Below are positions 15,901 to 21,896 of a stretch of DNA of 21,896 nt, piece by piece. Position numbers and translations under genes: made by a program. The DNA is from Flavobacterium sp. (lineage in GTDB: Bacteria; Bacteroidota; Bacteroidia; Flavobacteriales; Flavobacteriaceae), in assembly GCA_030150335.1 (NCBI GenBank), contig JASLGC010000108.1, positions 1 through 21,896 of the forward strand. The letters are read 5' to 3'. Below the pieces are notes generated by a model. The model had not been told where the DNA came from, did no database searches, and saw only the letters and a list, made by a program, of their open reading frames with translations. Within the stretch, counting starts at the first letter, position 1; each line of letters starts with the position of its first letter.

Positions 15901-17322
15901 AGATTACGCCCAGTGTTAATGACTGCTTGTGTAGCGTCATTTGGGTTCTTACCAATGGCGTTGAGCAACGGTGCAGGAGCTGAAGTTCAAAGACCATTAG
16001 CCACTGTTGTAATCGGTGGTTTGATGTTAGCTACATTCCTTACACTATTTGTATTGCCATTGTTATACATCACTTTTGAACAGCGCTTGAAGTTTAACTT
16101 CTTTAAAAAGAAAAAAACTGTTGCAGCTATTTTGCTTATTGGACTTGGGTTTACAGCTAATGCACAAACACCTGTTACGCTTAACTCTGCTATCGAAACA
16201 GCGTTAGAAAACAATACGACTATTCGCGCTGAGAAGTTGAGAACAGAATACGCTAAGGCGTTTATCAAAACGGGAACAGATTTACCACAGACTACCTTCA
16301 CAGGAGAGTTTGGACAGATTAACGGACCATACACAGACAATAAGTTTGGCGTGGTTCAAGAGTTTGCCTTCCCAACAGTGTATAGCAAACAAAAGAATGT
16401 ATTCCGTGCAGAATACCAACAGAGTGTTTACAACCTCGACTTGAAGAGTTATGAACTAAAACGCGCAGTAACACAAAACTTTTATGACTACATCTATTGG
16501 GTTGAAAAAGAAAAATTACTACAACGCGCTGATAGTATGTACACTAATTTTTACAACAAAGCAACGCTTAGATTGCAAAAAGGTGAAAGTAATATCTTAG
16601 AGAAAACAACAGCTCAAAATCAACAAATCAGCATTCAAGCACAGTTGTCTGAAGTTAAAAAGGCAATTAGCTTAACACAGCTTCAGTTGAAATACTTGTT
16701 GAATACTACTGAGAATATCATTCCTCAAGTAGATGACAACAAAGCAATTTTGACAGCACTTGAAACAGATCTACAAGATAACCCTGTTCTTCAAATGATA
16801 GAACAACAGAAAATCATTGCGAAAGAACAAACGAAGTTGGAACAGTCTAAACAACTTCCTAACCTACAAGTTGGATACAACAATAGTAGCTTTATGGGAG
16901 TTGGACCAAATGATGTGTATTACGACAGAAGTGAGCGTTTTAGCTCTTTCCATGTTGGTTTGAGTTTACCTTTGTTTACATCAGGACAACGCGCTCGAGT
17001 AAAGGCTTCTAAAAAAGCAGAAGACTTAGCTGACGCTGAATTAGAGATGGTGAAAAATACAATGGAAAACCGTTATCAACAATTGTTGACAAATCATGAA
17101 AACAACCTTGCTATTCTTGCTAATTACGAGAATAACACGCTGAAAAACACATCGACAATAATTGAAACAGCGCAACTTCAATTTATCAACGGAGAGATAA
17201 ACTATTTAGAGTATGTGATTTTGACTAATCAAGCTTTTGATTTTATCAATAGCTATTTAGATGCTTTAAAAATGTATAATGATAATATCATTCAAATCAA
17301 TTATCTAACTTCTAACAACTAA
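12976..17322 (+). CDS. czcA: CzcA-type heavy-metal RND pump fused to a TolC-like outer-membrane factor
   Basis: A 1448-residue fusion. Residues 1-1035 are a complete HME-type RND pump with two six-helix bundles and two periplasmic loops. TM4 carries DFGLIIDGAVIIVEA with Asp401, Asp407 and Glu414, the acidic residues needed for proton coupling in CzcA. TDPMPMDASDMMVILK resembles divalent-cation CzcA proteins more than the Cu/Ag pump CusA, so Zn, Co, Cd or Ni is likelier, but this is uncertain. After FFKKKK (1042-1047) a hydrophobic stretch ends TANAQ, a signal-peptidase-I-like site at 1063/1064. Residues 1064-1448 are a TolC/CzcC-like outer-membrane factor with long coiled-coil segments. No start codon lies near the junction. 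The adaptor gene follows after 4 bases. RND-OMF fusions of this length are common in flavobacterial annotations. Confidence 0.93.
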   Translation: MLNKIIEFSVKNKLIIALFVFALIGIGIFQVTKLPIDAVPDITDNQVQVITVAPSYGATDIERLVTFPIEQANSNIAGMKSIRSFSRFGLSLVTIVFDDNVDIYWARQQVGERLQQVQSEIPQGIGQPELGPISTGLGEIYQYVVRPEKGYEDKYDLTELRTIQDWVVRRQLLTVKGVAEVSSFGGKLKQYEIAINPNKLDAYGITINDVFQALENNNENTGGAYIEKGPTVLYIRTEGLVGNIADIENIAITSKQTELPLLIRDVAKVKIGSATRYGAMTFDDQGEVSGAVVMMLKGANSNEVIQDVKAKVAEIQKTLPEGVVIEAFLDRTKMVKNAIGTVQRNLTEGALIVVLVLVLFLGNFRAGLLVASVIPLAMLFAISMMNLFGVSGNLMSLGALDFGLIIDGAVIIVEAVLHQFSHNAKFKKIVNLKQEDMNKTVVQSASKMMNSAVFGQIIILIVYIPILTLQGIEGKMFTPMAQTVAFALLGAFLLSLTYIPMMSSLIMNRKVSHKPNLSERALAKLEGIYERLLAKVITIPKVIYGVVGVLFVIALYILSTLGGEFIPSLEEGDFAVDTKVLNGSNLTTTIESTQKAVHILKTRFPEVEKVVTKIGSAEIPTDPMPMDASDMMVILKDKSEWTSAETFPELAEKMTHALEEIPGITVGFQFPVQMRFNELMTGARQDVVVKVFGENLDTLANTANKIAALINTVPGATNLYVEPITGMPQLLIEYNRQAIARYRLSIADINRIVNASLAGQSTGMVYEGEQRFDMVVRMDEKNRKDVSDIQNLLIPTPSGNQVPLNQLATVEIKEGPNQIQRENAQRRIFVGFNVKGRDVQSIVEELQDKVEAQITLPVGYQITYGGQFENLNEAKERLAIAVPLALVLIFVLLFFAFKDVRECLMIFTAIPLSIIGGVFLLALRGMPFSISAGVGFIALFGVAVLNGIVLIAEFNRLQKSGIKNIVFIVIRGAKTRLRPVLMTACVASFGFLPMALSNGAGAEVQRPLATVVIGGLMLATFLTLFVLPLLYITFEQRLKFNFFKKKKTVAAILLIGLGFTANAQTPVTLNSAIETALENNTTIRAEKLRTEYAKAFIKTGTDLPQTTFTGEFGQINGPYTDNKFGVVQEFAFPTVYSKQKNVFRAEYQQSVYNLDLKSYELKRAVTQNFYDYIYWVEKEKLLQRADSMYTNFYNKATLRLQKGESNILEKTTAQNQQISIQAQLSEVKKAISLTQLQLKYLLNTTENIIPQVDDNKAILTALETDLQDNPVLQMIEQQKIIAKEQTKLEQSKQLPNLQVGYNNSSFMGVGPNDVYYDRSERFSSFHVGLSLPLFTSGQRARVKASKKAEDLADAELEMVKNTMENRYQQLLTNHENNLAILANYENNTLKNTSTIIETAQLQFINGEINYLEYVILTNQAFDFINSYLDALKMYNDNIIQINYLTSNN

Positions 17323-17326
17323 TACT

Positions 17327-18490
17327 ATGTCATTCAAATATATAAATATCAAATACGCTACTGCAATTCTTGCCTTTTCATCTGCTTTATTATTCACGCA
17401 GTGTAAACAAAATGAAGATGCAAGCGAACAAGCAACAGAGCAAACGGAAGATACAGATATTGTACAATTAACCGATGCGCAGTTAAAACACGTTACGATG
17501 GAAACGACTAAGTTATCTGAACGTCAAATTGCAACAACATTGAAGTTAAATGGAAAAATAGATGTTCCTCCTCAAAACTTAATTTCTGTAACCAATCCTT
17601 TAGGGGGATACCTAAAGCAAACAAAGTTATTGCCGGGGATGCAAGTGAAAAAAGGAGAGTTAATTGCTGTGATGGAAGACCCTCAGTACATCCAAATTCA
17701 GCAAAACTACCTTATTGCAAAAGACAAATACGAGTTTGCAAAACTTGACTACAACCGTCAAAAAGACTTAAATGCAAGTCAAGCAAGTAGCGACAAGGTG
17801 ATGCAACAGGCACAAGCAGAGATGAACAGCCAACGCATTACGATGAATGCTCTTGGACAGCAGTTGAGCCTTATTAACATCAACCCAAATACATTGACAC
17901 ACGACAACATCAGTAAGTCAGTGCCGTTATACAGTCCTATTACAGGTTTTGTGAGCAACACGTATGTAAACGTTGGAAAATACGTTACACCTGCTGATGT
18001 AATGTTTGAACTAATTGACCCAAGTGATATTCACTTAAACTTAAAAGTATATGAAAAAGACTTGGATAAATTAGAAATTGGTCAGCGTGTTGTAAGCTAT
18101 ACAAACAATAATCCTGAGAAAAAATACGAAGGAGAGATTGTATTAATCAGTATGGATATTAATACAGAAGGAGTTTCTGAAGTACATTGTCACTTTGAGA
18201 AATTTGAACAAAAACTACTTCCTGGGATGTACATGAATGCAGATATAGATACTCATTCCTTATTATCAAAAGCATTGCCTGAAGAAAGTGTTGTTTACTT
18301 TGAAGGAAGAAACTTTGTGTTCCTTGAAATAGGGAAACAGACTTATCAACTATTCCCTGTAAAAGTAGGTGAGAAAGAGAATGGATTTATCCAAATTGAC
18401 AATGCAGATGAATTAGAAGGAAAAACAGTTGTTTCAAAAGGAGCTTATACGCTATTAATGAAACTTAAAAATACAGAGGAAGAAGAATAA
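17327..18490 (+). CDS. czcB: CzcB/CusB-type periplasmic adaptor lipoprotein of the RND efflux system
   Basis: A 387-residue membrane fusion protein that links the inner-membrane RND pump to the outer-membrane channel. The N-terminus is a lipoprotein signal ending LLFTQC with lipid-attachment Cys26, then an acidic, Thr/Glu-rich linker. The lipoyl/barrel-sandwich half-motif lies near VTNPLGGYLKQTKLLPGMQV, then a Gln-rich alpha-hairpin (about 125-185), the second half-motif SPITGFVSNTYVNVGKYVTP, a beta-barrel domain, and the membrane-proximal domain at the C-terminus. HCHFE in the barrel region could touch metal but may be incidental. It starts 4 bases after the RND-OMF stop, so it is co-transcribed and supplies the third component of the tripartite exporter. 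A hairpin follows the stop. Confidence 0.94.
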   Translation: MSFKYINIKYATAILAFSSALLFTQCKQNEDASEQATEQTEDTDIVQLTDAQLKHVTMETTKLSERQIATTLKLNGKIDVPPQNLISVTNPLGGYLKQTKLLPGMQVKKGELIAVMEDPQYIQIQQNYLIAKDKYEFAKLDYNRQKDLNASQASSDKVMQQAQAEMNSQRITMNALGQQLSLININPNTLTHDNISKSVPLYSPITGFVSNTYVNVGKYVTPADVMFELIDPSDIHLNLKVYEKDLDKLEIGQRVVSYTNNNPEKKYEGEIVLISMDINTEGVSEVHCHFEKFEQKLLPGMYMNADIDTHSLLSKALPEESVVYFEGRNFVFLEIGKQTYQLFPVKVGEKENGFIQIDNADELEGKTVVSKGAYTLLMKLKNTEEEE

Positions 18491-18509
18491 CCTTCTCCTA
18501 CTTACAAAT

Positions 18510-18545
18510 AAAGGGATGCCGATTGGTATCCCTTTGTTTGTTTTA
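18510..18545 (+). terminator. terminator of the metal-efflux cassette
   Basis: An 11-bp stem (18510-18520 with 18525-18535, one G-T pair, loop GATT) is followed by a T-rich tail with interspersed G. It lies between the converging adaptor gene and the minus-strand lipoprotein gene and may serve both. Confidence 0.82.
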
Positions 18546-18962
18546 TGCTTTGATAACGCATTCAATTGTTTTTCCACAATCACCACCTTCCACTTTTACT
18601 TCAAAGCGAATTGGCACTCCTGATTTATTGGGAAAAGCCTTGATGTATAATCTCCTATCTGCAGATTTCTTTACAAGGTAATCCTTTGTACTATACTCTG
18701 TCACTGACTCGCTTAGTACTATTCCTGAACCATCATTAAGAGGGTTGTCTTTATATAGAACAAATGGCTCGGGTGTAACGGTTATATACACCTCTCCTCC
18801 ATAATTTTCAAAGCTAACTTCACTCTGACTTACTTTGGTTGGGTTATAACAACTTTTCTGCCAAACTTCAATTTCCTCACAAGCACTTGTTAATATAAGC
18901 AAGGCAAACACAAGCAAACAAATCACATTTCTATTTCTCATACAAATTTGGTTAGCACGCAT
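18543..18962 (-). CDS. hypothetical lipoprotein (minus strand)
   Basis: A 139-residue protein of unknown function. The hydrophobic N-terminal segment ends LILTSAC, a lipobox with attachment Cys28 counted from the ATG at 18962; an in-frame ATG at 18941 gives a more standard signal (MRNRNVICLL) and could be the true start. The mature part has four cysteines and a beta-rich pattern (VSFENYGGEVYITVTPEP, IRFEVKVEGGDCGKTIECVI), suggesting a small extracytoplasmic domain. It converges on the efflux cassette and diverges from the next lipoprotein gene, 42 bases away. No named domain was recognised. Confidence 0.7.
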   Translation of the reverse strand: MRANQICMRNRNVICLLVFALLILTSACEEIEVWQKSCYNPTKVSQSEVSFENYGGEVYITVTPEPFVLYKDNPLNDGSGIVLSESVTEYSTKDYLVKKSADRRLYIKAFPNKSGVPIRFEVKVEGGDCGKTIECVIKA

Positions 18963-19004
18963 TAATAAAACAATATCTTTAATACTTACTAAATTAATTA
19001 ATTT

Positions 19005-19604
19005 ATGAAAAAAGGGACGTTATTTTTATTGCATTTATTATTTATCAGTTTATCCAGTTGTACCACTACAAAGTTTTTTGTGGATACTCCCCTTGTTACA
19101 GAACAACTCGACTTTTCGAAGGGTAAATGGCTTTTATTAGATGCTGATTCATCCTCAGAAATACAAAAAGAAATAATTAATTGGGCACAAAAAGATTTAG
19201 CAGCTCTTATTCCTAATAGATTAGACTATATTGGAGATTTACACAATCCTCTCTTGCCAATGAGTTTTGAAATATACCCATCTCAGTATCATCTTCAAAA
19301 CATAAGTGAAATCACAGATTATGACTATATAATTTGTTTCAATACCCGTAATCAGGACGAAAGAAATGGTCGTGTAGGTATAGAGTATAAAGCATCTATC
19401 CCTTTTAATAGAAACTACCTCAACGTAGAAATCTACAATTTAAAAAAAGCAGATATCGTTTATAATAAAGTGGTTATTGTAGAAAGCCACAGCAATAAAC
19501 TTTTATTTTCTGATGGTTTAGTTACTCAGAACGATATTTCTCTTCTAAAAAAAGCGTATTCCAAACTATTCAAACTCTTGCGAATTGAAAACTCTTTAAA
19601 ATAA
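19005..19604 (+). CDS. hypothetical lipoprotein (plus strand)
   Basis: A 199-residue protein with a clear lipoprotein signal: MKKGTLFLLHLLFISLSSC with attachment Cys19, followed by TTT. The mature part has mixed alpha/beta character, with a WLLLDADSSSEIQKEI segment, then a region with YDYIICFNTRNQDE and YLNVEIYNLKKADIVYNKV, reminiscent of small outer-membrane lipoproteins with a nucleotide-free Rossmann-like or TolB-N-like pattern. I would not assign a function. It is divergent from the lipoprotein gene at 18543-18962; the shared 42-bp gap has TATCTTTA (18974-18981) as the only promoter-like box. The 161 bp after the stop are very AT-rich and carry no clear terminator. Confidence 0.7.
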   Translation: MKKGTLFLLHLLFISLSSCTTTKFFVDTPLVTEQLDFSKGKWLLLDADSSSEIQKEIINWAQKDLAALIPNRLDYIGDLHNPLLPMSFEIYPSQYHLQNISEITDYDYIICFNTRNQDERNGRVGIEYKASIPFNRNYLNVEIYNLKKADIVYNKVVIVESHSNKLLFSDGLVTQNDISLLKKAYSKLFKLLRIENSLK

Positions 19605-19765
19605 TATAGTTGTCATTAAAAATAATTATTTTACATTTTATTCATTTAATTGTCGTTTTTAATCAATATTATTCTATTTTTATAACTCATTCAAGTATTA
19701 CGTTCCAATTTTAGCAAATACTTAAAAGACAATGAGATAAAAAAACCAATTAAAACATAATTACG

Positions 19766-20932
19766 ATGAACAGAAGAGACATACTAAAGTTGTCGGGGAC
19801 ATTATTTGCAGGAGCTATCTTCACAAGAGGCTTAGCTGCAACACAAACATTAGAATCTATAGCTGAAATGGGCTTATCAACACCTGTTGATAACAATCCA
19901 CTCTATTTACATTACAACGAAAATAGTTTAGGACTTTCTAAAAAAGCACAACAAGCAATTATAGATATTATCCCTTCTGCTAATCGATATCCGGATGCTT
20001 ATATTGAGGAATTGCAACAAACAATTGCAGACTCTTATCAAATGAAGCCTTCTCAAGTAACACTTGGTGTAGGTTCTTCTGATGTAATTAGAGCTATTGT
20101 CAACAAATTAGGTATCCAAGCTTTACAAAAAGGTCAAAAGATTCAATTAATCTCTCCTGACCCTACTTTCTTCTTAGCTGCAGACCACGCTCAAGGGATT
20201 GGAATACCCGTAGTAATGATTCCCTTGAATAAGAAGTATGAAATGGACATTGAGAAAATGAAGCAAATTGCTGATGACTTCGATGGCTTATCTATTTGTT
20301 ATTTATGTAACCCAAACAACCCAACTGGAACATTGACCTCAACATCGTCAATTGAACAATGGGTAAAAGGAGCAAATGCAGACAAAACATTTTTCATGGT
20401 AGATGAGGCGTATGCAGAATACATCACAGACCCTTCATTTGTCAGTGGAACACAGTTTGTACAAGAAGGAATGGATAACGTAATTGTATTACGCACATTC
20501 TCTAAAATATTTGCAATGGCAGGAATGCGCGTTGGTTATGGTTTAGCAACAGAAAAGTTGACTAAAGAACTATTTACATTTATGTCTATTTTAAATATTA
20601 ATATCACAGCGGCTGTGGCTGGTACTGCTTCTCTAAAAGACAAGAAATTCTTAGCAGATAGTCTTGCCATGAACGCAAATTCATTAGCTATTACAACTGC
20701 TGCATTGGATGCTTTAAAATTAGAATATTTGCCAAGCCAAGGAAACTTCGTATTTCACAAAATAACTGGAGACCCACAAAAATATATGGACCGTATGAAA
20801 GAAGCGGGTATTATTGTTGGACGTCCGTTCCCTCCATTGACTGAATGGAGTCGTATTACGTTAGGAACACCAGAAGAAATGACAAGATTTACAGCAACTT
20901 TAAAAGATTTCAGAAAAAAAGGATGGGTTTAA
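19766..20932 (+). CDS. Tat-exported, HisC-like PLP-dependent aminotransferase
   Basis: A 388-residue fold-type I aminotransferase close to histidinol-phosphate aminotransferase. Motifs: HYNENSLGLS (49-58), GSSDVIRAI (103-111), CNPNNPTG (181-188), DEAYAEY (213-219), the PLP lysine in RTFSKIFAMAGMRVGYG (Lys247, Arg255) and a C-terminal WSRITLGTPEEM with the carboxylate-binding Arg. The N-terminus MNRRDILKLSGTLFAGAIF has a twin-arginine motif (Arg3-Arg4) before a hydrophobic stretch and an Ala-rich end, so the folded, cofactor-loaded enzyme is probably exported. That argues against a role in histidine synthesis. The real substrate is unknown. It precedes the metallo-beta-lactamase gene by 32 bases. 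It could also be a cytoplasmic protein with a chance N-terminal motif. Confidence 0.86.
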   Translation: MNRRDILKLSGTLFAGAIFTRGLAATQTLESIAEMGLSTPVDNNPLYLHYNENSLGLSKKAQQAIIDIIPSANRYPDAYIEELQQTIADSYQMKPSQVTLGVGSSDVIRAIVNKLGIQALQKGQKIQLISPDPTFFLAADHAQGIGIPVVMIPLNKKYEMDIEKMKQIADDFDGLSICYLCNPNNPTGTLTSTSSIEQWVKGANADKTFFMVDEAYAEYITDPSFVSGTQFVQEGMDNVIVLRTFSKIFAMAGMRVGYGLATEKLTKELFTFMSILNINITAAVAGTASLKDKKFLADSLAMNANSLAITTAALDALKLEYLPSQGNFVFHKITGDPQKYMDRMKEAGIIVGRPFPPLTEWSRITLGTPEEMTRFTATLKDFRKKGWV

Positions 20933-20947
20933 ACTCATCCTTTCCTT
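20921..20947 (+). terminator. weak hairpin over the aminotransferase stop codon
   Basis: GGATGGG and CTCATCC (20921-20927 with 20934-20940, one G-T pair) form a 7-bp stem around the stop codon, followed by TTTCCTT. It could attenuate but is unlikely to stop all transcription into the beta-lactamase gene. Confidence 0.4.
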
Positions 20948-20964
20948 ACATAACAAACTAATTA

Positions 20965-21702
20965 ATGCTTAAAAAATCATGTTTCTTAATTGCTACTGTA
21001 TTCAGTAGCTTTTTTGGTTATAGTCAATCTCAAGATTTAAAAATAAATAGATTAAACGAACACATGTATGTGTACACTACATTCCAAGAGTTTAACGGCA
21101 CTTCATACTCTGCCAATGGAATGTATGTATTAACAGAGGATGGTGTTATTTTGATTGATACACCTTGGGATAAAACCCAGTTTGAACCACTTGTTCAATA
21201 CATTAAAGAAAACCACAACAAAGAGATTAAAATGGTGATTGTAACCCACTTTCACGATGATAGAGCGGGTGGTTTAGCTTATTTTGAAGGTTTAGGAGCA
21301 AAGACTTTTGCTTATGAGTTGACCAATGAAATCTTACAAAGTAAAAATGAACCAACAGCACAAATTACTTTTGGCAAGGAACAAAGCTTCAATATTGCAG
21401 GTGAAGAGTTTTCAATTCACTTCTTGGGAGAAGGACATACTAAAGACAATGTAGTTGTGTGGTTTCCTAATGAATCTGTATTATATGGGGGTTGTCTTAT
21501 CAAAAGTGCAGAAGCTACAGATATTGGATTTATTGGTGATGCGAATACCCAACAATGGCCATTAACTATAGCAAAGGTCAATAAGGCATTCCCTTTTCCA
21601 GACACAATTATTCCTGGTCATGACAATTGGAATATGTGGGGACATATCGAAAATACAGAACGCATTCTAAGGGCTTATAATAAGCCTAAAAAGAATAAAT
21701 AA
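20965..21702 (+). CDS. blaMUS: subclass B1 metallo-beta-lactamase, MUS/TUS-like
   Basis: A 245-residue periplasmic zinc beta-lactamase that hydrolyses beta-lactams, usually including carbapenems. A signal peptide (MLKKSCFLIATVFSSFFGYS) precedes the mature enzyme. All B1 zinc ligands are present: His95, His97 and Asp99 in THFHDDRAGG, His158 in GEGHTKDN, Cys177 in YGGCLIKS and His219 in PGHDNW. Arg100 and Lys180, which in B1 enzymes help bind substrate carboxylate, are also there. The length and sequence style fit the chromosomal MUS/TUS enzymes described from Myroides; the choice of allele name is from memory and not verified. No promoter is seen in the 32-bp gap, so it is probably transcribed with the aminotransferase. 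No mobile-element sequence flanks it. Confidence 0.93.
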   Translation: MLKKSCFLIATVFSSFFGYSQSQDLKINRLNEHMYVYTTFQEFNGTSYSANGMYVLTEDGVILIDTPWDKTQFEPLVQYIKENHNKEIKMVIVTHFHDDRAGGLAYFEGLGAKTFAYELTNEILQSKNEPTAQITFGKEQSFNIAGEEFSIHFLGEGHTKDNVVVWFPNESVLYGGCLIKSAEATDIGFIGDANTQQWPLTIAKVNKAFPFPDTIIPGHDNWNMWGHIENTERILRAYNKPKKNK

Positions 21703-21788
21703 TAACTTTAATGACAAAAGATTAGTAAACTTTAGAAGTTTCATAGCAAAATGCTCTTTTTGAGGTTTCTTATCTTAAAGTCTTTTAT

Positions 21789-21796
21789 TACTTTTG
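21789..21796 (+). promoter_or_regulatory. -7 box of the glycyl-tRNA synthetase gene
   Basis: TACTTTTG is a full match to TAnnTTTG and ends only 4 bases before the ATG at 21801. Transcription would start at or very near the start codon, giving a leaderless or nearly leaderless mRNA. No correctly spaced TTG is visible upstream. Confidence 0.55.
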
Positions 21797-21800
21797 CATT

Positions 21801-21896
21801 ATGGCAAAACAAGATGATATTTTTAAGAACGTTATTTCGCACGCTAAAGAGTATGGTTATATCTTTCCATCAAGCGAAATATACGATGGTTTAAGC
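21801..21896 (+). CDS. glyS: glycyl-tRNA synthetase, 5' part only
   Basis: The first 32 codons of a gene that runs off the right edge. The peptide begins MAKQDDIFKNVISHAKEYGY and continues to FPSSEIYDGLS, the conserved N-terminus of the dimeric (alpha2) glycyl-tRNA synthetase, where EIYGG/EIYDGL is part of class II motif 1. The enzyme charges tRNA-Gly with glycine in the cytoplasm. The start is fixed by the ATG at 21801 and by the absence of a nearby alternative; there is no Shine-Dalgarno sequence, and a promoter box sits directly before it. Confidence 0.88.
   Translation, partial: MAKQDDIFKNVISHAKEYGYIFPSSEIYDGLS

Noticed and set aside
16112..16118. AAAAAAC heptamer as a classic -1 ribosomal slippery site at the RND-OMF junction
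   Set aside because: The codon phase is wrong for X_XXY_YYZ slippage; only simple homopolymer slippage remains possible.
18927..18957. Minus-strand TTG-N20-CAAATTTG as promoter of the lipoprotein gene
   Set aside because: It would place the transcript start inside or after both plausible start codons.
19693..19723. 7-bp inverted repeat AAGTATT/AATACTT before the aminotransferase gene
   Set aside because: Short and AT-only in a very AT-rich stretch, so expected by chance.
20965..21702. Mobile-element origin of the metallo-beta-lactamase gene
   Set aside because: No insertion sequence, integrase, terminal repeats or composition change flanks it; it lies beside glyS like a resident chromosomal gene.

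Overview
The window looks like chromosomal DNA of a flavobacterium (Bacteroidota), most likely the genus Myroides. The evidence is the AT-rich composition, repeated Bacteroidota-type promoter boxes (TAnnTTTG, some with TTTG/TTG 19 bp upstream), the lack of strong Shine-Dalgarno sequences, and typical flavobacterial gene content: a DUF2723 membrane protein, a three-subunit acyl-CoA carboxylase and a CzcA transporter fused to an outer-membrane factor. The encoded subclass B1 metallo-beta-lactamase resembles the MUS/TUS enzymes described from Myroides. The genus assignment is inference from memory of these families; no search was run.

Layout. 1-970: the 3' end of an enoyl-CoA hydratase gene, then two identical tRNA-Gln(TTG) genes on the minus strand, each with its own promoter and terminator. 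962-5350: a large multi-pass membrane protein (DUF2723, GT-C-like) and thiamine-monophosphate kinase (thiL), each followed by a hairpin terminator. 5480-9100: a tight three-gene operon for a biotin-dependent acyl-CoA (probably propionyl-CoA) carboxylase, with carrier protein, biotin carboxylase and carboxyltransferase. 9009-9386 is a 378-bp gap with a terminator and a phased GTGCCAG triplet. 9387-12317: an accessory-looking run of small genes: a DUF4190 membrane protein, an unknown small membrane protein, a DUF2625 protein, an SMI1/KNR4 (SUKH) protein and an unknown acidic protein. The last three resemble an immunity-type or orphan-immunity cluster without a visible toxin.

12469-18535: a heavy-metal efflux cassette. 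It has a small His-containing, membrane-anchored protein of unknown role, then a 1448-residue CzcA-type RND pump fused to a TolC-like outer-membrane factor through an internal signal-peptide-like segment, then a lipoprotein CzcB-type adaptor. Together these supply all three layers of a tripartite exporter from two large genes. 18543-19604: two divergent unknown lipoproteins.

19766-21702: a Tat-signal, HisC-like PLP aminotransferase, then a B1 metallo-beta-lactamase with every zinc ligand present. The window ends inside the first 32 codons of glycyl-tRNA synthetase. No CRISPR array, insertion sequence, integrase, rRNA gene or phage gene was seen. The parts that most merit a second look are the RND-OMF fusion junction, the toxin-less immunity-like cluster, the exported aminotransferase beside the beta-lactamase, and the phased GTGCCAG repeats.
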